DNA of 64,000 nucleotides from Watersipora subatra (lineage: Eukaryota > Bryozoa > Gymnolaemata > Cheilostomatida > Watersiporidae): positions 327,001 to 391,000 of the forward strand of contig NW_027045310.1 in assembly GCF_963576615.1 (NCBI RefSeq), in the 5' to 3' direction. The position numbers and the translations under genes are program-made. The notes below the pieces were generated by a model that saw only the letters and a list, made by a program, of their open reading frames with translations, ran no database searches and was not told where the DNA came from. Below, one piece after another: positions 56,931 to 64,000 of the stretch. The first letter of the stretch is position 1. Each line of letters opens with the position of its first letter.

Positions 56931-57782
56931 TTTTGAAAAAAAATAATGATAATTCCGATGAGTCACCCAGACACAGACAGACACACATTCAAAAACCTGC
57001 TAACAACTGCCAAGCCACATACACATAACACGAGGACAGGTGCGCAGACTTGCATAGACACACACATACATGTTCACACATACAAACAAAACGCATACAC
57101 ATCCAGGCGCGCACACACACGCATAGAAACACATGGATACACACATGTATACACACATGCACACACACACGCAAACATACGTGTATGCAAACACACATTA
57201 AATGGTTTTAAATGTATGTTTTACTTTCAGGTATAAAACTTGTTTATAAAGTGCACTGTAACTTTTTGACAGATGAAAACAGCTTGGCGTGATAGAATAA
57301 AGTTCCCCACATTAAATCTCACGATATTGCACCATTTAAAAAAATGTTTGCAGAGCTTTGATGGTAACTCAAATAATAGTCACGTAGACACAGAGACAGA
57401 CAAATACATTCATATACTTGCTCAGAACAGACACAGACATACGTGCAAAGGCATACATACAGACACGGACAGCGACACACACACACACGCGTGCACACCC
57501 AAACTCAGATACACAAACATACAAAGATGTACAGACACAGCTGTGCACAGAAATACCTGAGCTCACACGCAGAGACACACACAGAAACACACTTGGGCGA
57601 TTAAACGAACACACACTTGCACACACACATAGTCAGACTCACATACAAAAGATGTTTGCAGAACATTGATGGTAATTCTAATAATAGCCACGCAGACACA
57701 GAGACGGACAATTACATTCATATACTTGCTCAGAACAGACACCTGCCATAAACGTGCAAAGGCATACACACGGACAGCGAAC

Positions 57783-57962
57783 CACACACACACACACGCG
57801 CACACACACACGCACGCACAAACACGCACACACACGCGCGCACACACGCGCGCACACGCGCGCACACACGCGCACACACACGCACGCACACGCACGCACA
57901 CACACGCACACACGCACACACACACGCGTGGACGCACATGCATACACACACGCACACACACA
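57783..57962. repeat. Alternating (CA/CG)n tract
   Basis: About 180 bases almost entirely of alternating pyrimidine-purine CA, CG and CACG dinucleotides, with several CGCGCG cores. Confidence 0.95.
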
Positions 57963-60900
57963 GGTATTCAAACACACATTAAATAGTGTTAAATGTATCT
58001 TTTACTTGCGGGTATAAAACTTGTTTTTAAAGTGCACGGTAACCTCTTGACAGATTAAAACAGCTTCGCGTGATTGAATAAAGTTCCCTACATTAAATCT
58101 CGCGAAATTGCCGCATTTCGAAAAATGTTTGCAGAGCTTTGATGGTAACTCTAATAATAGTCACGCAGACACAGAGACGGACAAATACATTCATATACTT
58201 GCTCAGAACAGACACAGACATAAACGTGCAAAGGCATACATACAGACACGGACAGCGCCACACACACACACACGCGTGCACACCCAAACTCAGATACACA
58301 AACATACAAAGATGTACAGACACAGCTGTGCACAGAAATACCTGAGCTCACACGCAGAGACACACACAGAAACACACTTGGGCGATTAAACGAACACACA
58401 CTTGCACACACACACATAGTCAGACTCACATACGGTCACGCACACACAGTCATGCGCAAACACGCTTGCACACACCAAACTCCCACCAACATGCATGCAC
58501 AAACAAACACAATTATGTAACAGGATACATGTATGTACCACTAAATGCATCGGATTTGATTCGTTTATCAATCGCCAAATGTTCTATTGATAGTTCACCG
58601 TAGCAGCTTGATAACGGTCCCAAATAGTGACAGTTTGATAGTTCCAACTGTACCTTCAACCATCGAGTTGAGAGGCCGTCCTTGAAGATTATGGTAACAT
58701 CTTGACAAACTTGAAAATCTTGTTGTTATTGAACAAAATTCACCTTGGCGTACCTGCAACATTTGGAGCACATTTTGAAAAAAAATAATGATAATTCCGA
58801 TGACAGTCACCCAGACACAGACAGACACACATTCAAAAACCTGCTAACAACTGCGAAGACACATACACATAGCACGAGGACACGTGCGCAGACTCGCATA
58901 GACACACACATACATGTTCACACATACAAACAAAACGCATACACATCCAGGCGCACACACACACGCATAGAAACACATGGATACACACATGTATACACAC
59001 ATGCACACACACACGCACACATACGTGTATGCAAACACACATTAAATGGTTTTAAATGTATGTTTTACTTTCAGGTATAAAACTTGTTTATAAAGTGCAC
59101 TGTAACTTCTTGACAGACTAAAACAGCTTGGCGTGATAGAATAAAGTTCCCCACATTAAACCTCGCGATATTGCGCCATTTGAAAAGATGTTTGCAGAAC
59201 ATTGATGGTAATTCTAATAATAGCCACGCAGACACAGAGACGGACAAATACATTCATATACTTGCTCAGAACAGACACAGACATGAACGCGCAAAGACAT
59301 ACACACAGACACAGACAGCGACGCGCACACACACACGCGTGGACGCACATGCATACACACACGCACACACACAGGTATTCAAACACACATTAAATAGTGT
59401 TAAATGTATCTTTTACTTGCAGGTATAAAACTTGTTTTTAAAGTGCACGGTAACCTTTTGACAGATTAAAACAGCTTCGCGTGATTGAATAAAGTTCCCC
59501 ACATTAATTCTCGCGAAATTGCCGCATTTGGAAAAATGTTTGCAGAGCTTTGATGGTAACTCTAATAATAGTCACGCAGACACAGAGACGGACAAATACA
59601 TTCATATACTTGCTCAGAACAGACACAGACATGAACGCGCAAAGACATACATACAGACAGCGACACACACACACGCACGCACGCACACACACACGCACGC
59701 GTGGACGCACATGCATACACACACGCACACACACAGGTAATCAAACACACATTAAATAGTGTTAAATGTATATTTTACTTGCGGGTATAAAACTTGTTTT
59801 TAAAGTGCACGGTAACCTCTTGACAGATTAAAACAGCTTCGCGTGATTGAATAAAGTTCCCCACATTAAATCTCGCGAAATTGCCGCATTTCGAAAAATG
59901 TTTGCAGAGCTTTGATGGTAACTCTAATAATAGTCACGCAGATACAGAGACGGACAAATACATTCATATACTTGCTCAGAACAGACACAGACATAAACGT
60001 GCAAAGGCATACATCCAGACACGGACAGCGACACACACACACACGCGTGCACACCCAAACTCAGATACACAAACATACAAAAATGTACAGACACGGCTGT
60101 GCACAGAAATACACAAACTCACACGCAGAGACACACACAGAAACACACTTGGGCGATTAAACGAACACACACTTGCACACACACATAGTCAGACTCACAT
60201 TTGGTCACGCATAGCAGTCATGCGCAAACACGCTTGCACACACCAAACTCCCACCAACATGCATGCACATACAAACACACTTATGTAACCGGATACATGT
60301 ATGTACAAGTAAATGCAACGGATTTGATTCGTTTACCAATCAATGTTCTATTGAGAGTTCACAATAGCAGCTTGAGAGAGGTCCCAAATATTGACAGCTT
60401 GATAGTTCCAACTGTACCTTCAAATTTCGAGTTAAAAAGCCGTCCTTGAAGATTTTAGTAACCTCTTGACAGACTTTGAAGATCTTGTTGTGATTCAACA
60501 AAATTAACCTTGGCAAACCTGCAATATTTGGAGCAAAGTTTGAAGAAAAATGATGATTATTCCGAAGACAGTCACGCAGACACGGACAGACACACATCCA
60601 AAATCATGCTAACAACTGCGAAGACACATACACATAGCACGAGGACAGGTGCGCAGACTCGCATAGACACACACATACATGTTCACACATACAAACAAAA
60701 CGCATACACATCCAGGCGCACACACACACGCATAGAAACACACGGATACACACATGTATACACACATGCACACACACACGCACACATACGTGTATGCAAA
60801 CACACATTAAATGGTTTTAAATGTATGTTTTACTTTCAGGTATAAAACTTGTTTATAAAATGCACTGTAACTTCTTGACAGATTAAAACAGCTTGGCGTG

Positions 60901-62880
60901 ATAGAATAATGTTCCACACATTAAACCTCGCGATATTGCGCCATTTGAAAAGATGTTTGCAGAACATTGATGGTAATTCTAATAATGGCCACGCAGACAC
61001 AGAGACGGACAAATACATTCATATACTTGCTCAGAACAGACAACTGCCATAAACGTGCAAAGGCATACATACAGACACGGACAGCGACACACACACACAC
61101 GCGCACACCCAAAATCAGATACACAAACATACAAAGATGTACAGACACAGCTGTGCACAGAAATACACAAGCTCACACGCAGAGACACACACAGAAACAC
61201 ACTTGGGCGATTAAACAGACACACACTTGCACACACACATAGTCAGACTCACATACGGTCACGCACACACAGTCATGCGCAAACACGCTTGCACACACCA
61301 AACTCCCACCAACATGCATGCACAAACAAACACACTTATGTAACAGGATACATGTATGTACCACTAAATGCATCGGATTTGATTCGTTTATCAATCGCCA
61401 AATGTTCTATTGATAGTTCACCGTAGCAGCTTGAAAACGGTCCCAAATAGTGACAGTTTGATAGTTCCAACTGTACCTTCAACCTTCGAGTTGAAAGGCC
61501 GTCCTTGAAGATTATGGTAACATCTTGACAAACTTGAAAATCTTGTTGTTATTGAACAAAATTCACCTTGGCGTACCTGCAACATTTGGAGCAAATTTTG
61601 AAAAAAAAAATGATAATTCCGATGACAGTCACCCAGACCCAGACAGACACAAAATCAAAAACCTGCTAAAAACTGCGAAAACACATACACATAGCACGAG
61701 GACAGGTGCGCAGACTTGCATAGACACACACATACATGTTCACACATACAAACAAAACGCATACACATCCAGGCGCACACACACACGCATAGAAACACAT
61801 GGATACACACATGTATACACACATGCACACACACACGCACACATACGTGTATGCAAACACACATTAAATGGTTTTAAATGTATGTTTTTCTTTCAGGTAT
61901 AAAACTTGTTTATAAAGTGCACTGTAACTTCTTGACAGATTAAAACAGCTTGGCGTGATAGAATAAAGTTCCCCACATTAAACCTCGCGATATTGCGCCA
62001 TTTGAAAAGATGTTTGCAGAACATTGATGGTAATTCTAATAATAGCCACGCAGACACAGAGACGGACAAATACATTCATATACTTGCTCAGAACAGACAC
62101 CTGCCATAAACGTGCAAAGGCATACACACAGACACGGACAGCGACACACACACGCGCAAACACACCCAAACTCAGATACACAAGCATAGAAAAATGTACA
62201 GACACGGCTGTGCACAGAAATACACAAACTCACACGCCGAGACACACACAGAAACACACTTGGGCGATTAAACGAACACACACTTGCACACACACATAGT
62301 CAGACTCACATACGGTCACGCATAGCAGTCATGCGCAAACACGCTTGCACACACCAAACTCCCACCAACATGCATGCACATACAAACACACTTATGTAAC
62401 CGGATACATGTATGTACAAGTAAATGCAACGGATTTGATTCGTTTACCAATCAATGTTCTATTGAGAGTTCACAATAGCAGCTTGAGAGAGGTCCCAAAT
62501 ATTGACAGCTTGATAGTTCCAACTGTACCTTCAAATTTCGAGTTTAAAAGCCATCCTTGAAGATTTTAGTAACCTCTTGACAGACTTTGAAGATCTTGTT
62601 GTGATTCAACAAAATTAACCTTGGCAAACCTGCAATATTTGGAGCAAAGTTTGAAGAAAAATGATGATAATTCCGAAGACAGTCACGCAGACACGGACAG
62701 ACACACATCCAAAATCATGCTAACAACTGCAAAGACACATACACATAGCACGAGGACAGATGCGCAGACCTGCATAGACGCATGTATACATGTTCAAACA
62801 CACGAACAAAACGCATACACATACAAGCGCACACACACACGTGGACGCACATGCATACACACACGCACACACACAGGTAT

Positions 62881-63169
62881 TCAAACACACATTAAATAGT
62901 GTTAAATGTATCTTTTACTTGCGGGTATAAAACTTGTTTTTAAAGTGCACGGTAACCTCTTGACAGATTAAAACAGCTTCGCGTGATTGAATAAAGTTCC
63001 CCACATTAAATCTCGCGATATTGCCGCATTTGGAAAAATGTTTGCAGAGCTTTGATGGTAATTCTAATAATAGCCACGCAGACACAGAGACGGACAAATA
63101 CATTCATATACTTGCTCAGAACAGACACAGACATGAACGCGCAAAGACATACACACAGACACAGACAGC

Positions 63170-63220
<51 letters not shown>

Positions 63221-63549
63221 GCGGACGCACATGCATACACACACGCACACACACAGGTATTCAAACACACATTAAATAGTGTTAAATGTATCTTTTACTT
63301 GCGGGTATAAAACTTGTTTTTAAAGTGCACGGTAACCTCTTGACAGATTAAAACAGCTTCGCGTGATTGAATAAAGTTCCCCACATTAAATCTCGCGATA
63401 TTGCCGCATTTGGAAAAATGTTTGCAGAGCTTTGATGGTAATTCTAATAATAGCCACGCAGACACAGAGACGGACAAATACATTCATATACTTGCTCAGA
63501 ACAGACACAGACATGAACGCGCAAAGACATACACACAGACACAGACAGC

Positions 63550-63600
<51 letters not shown>

Positions 63601-63640
63601 GCGGACGCACATGCATACACACACGCACACACACAGGTAT
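62881..63640. repeat. Two identical 380-bp satellite monomers
   Basis: 62881-63260 and 63261-63640 are identical by eye over 380 bases, including the long (CA)n tract; a third copy starts at 63641 and switches to another variant near 63739. Confidence 0.95.
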
Positions 63641-64000
63641 TCAAACACACATTAAATAGTGTTAAATGTATCTTTTACTTGCGGGTATAAAACTTGTTTT
63701 TAAAGTGCACGGTAACCTCTTGACAGATTAAAACAGCTTGGCGTGATAGAATAAAGTTCCCCACATTAAACCTCGCGATATTGCGCCATTTAAAAAGATG
63801 TTTGCAGAACATTGATGGTAATTCTAATAATAGCCACGCAGACACAGGGACGGACAAATACATTCATATACTTGCTCAGAACAGACACCTGCCATAAACG
63901 TGCAAAGGCATACACACAGACACGGACAGCGACACACACACACACGCGCGCAAACACACCCAAACTCAGATACACAAGCATAGAAAAATGTACAGACACG

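Larger units (their letters stand above)
55922..64000. repeat. CA-rich complex satellite array
   Basis: Eleven copies of a conserved block with GGTATAAAACTTGTTT, TTGACAGATTAAAACAGCTT, TTTGCAGA and CATTCATATACTTGCTCAGA begin near 56141, 57197, 57975, 59040, 59390, 59750, 60800, 61865, 62890, 63270 and 63650. Spacing is either about 350-380 (short form) or about 775-1,065 (long form, with an added segment containing ACCAAACTCCCACCAACATG and GATAGTTCCAACTGTACCTT). CA and CG dinucleotide runs join the blocks. All frames in it are repeat artefacts. It runs off the right edge. Confidence 0.93.

Noticed and set aside
55941..63999. Many His/Thr-rich and Cys/Val-rich frames in the right flank
   Set aside because: All come from CA/TG dinucleotide runs within the satellite and occur in several frames of both strands.

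Overview
The window is nuclear DNA of an animal, probably an invertebrate; the sequence does not let me name the species. The evidence is spliced coding exons with GT-AG borders, AT-rich introns full of minisatellites, short inverted-repeat transposons and a CA-rich satellite. The only gene I recognise is a kinesin-4 family gene of the KIF21 type. Exons for its C-terminal coiled coils and its WD40 beta-propeller are present; the motor domain is not and must lie upstream of base 1.

Positions 1-25470 (+ strand) hold a tandem array of a coiled-coil exon cassette. I call its exons a, b, c, d, e, f, g, x and h in KIF21 order. The window opens at the end of one cassette (exon h at 383), then has a complete cassette U1 (4840-12809), a damaged cassette U2 (15803-23760), and a 63-base stub of exon a (25408-25470). 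U1 is open with consistent phases from a to h. U2 has a 498-base deletion that fuses a to b and creates a stop, and a TGG-to-TAG nonsense change in exon e.

Positions 25471-32483 (+) are single copy and hold the linker exon i and six WD40 exons (j, k, l, m, n, o), all phase-compatible, ending with a stop at 32441 and a polyadenylation signal 37 bases later. Positions 32484-41977 show no recognisable gene; they contain a 28-bp minisatellite, two hairpin (foldback) sequences and a doubtful zinc-knuckle-like remnant.

Positions 41978-55921 carry the cassette again in inverted orientation: c-d-e-f-g-x-h, then a-b-c-d-e, read on the - strand, without motor or WD40 exons. Its exon e at 43290 shares the nonsense codon with U2, while the copy at 52910 does not, so the inverted block looks like a copy of the U1-U2 junction region. 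Positions 55922-64000 are a satellite of about 380-bp and about 1,050-bp units rich in CA repeats.

Two non-autonomous elements with long inverted repeats and TTAA target duplications occupy sites that are empty in other cassette copies, which gives direct filled/empty comparisons. Because a cassette enters in phase 1 at exon a and leaves h in phase 0, serial splicing h-to-a would cause a frameshift, so most extra cassettes are probably skipped or dead. The near-identity of the copies also means assembly error must be excluded.
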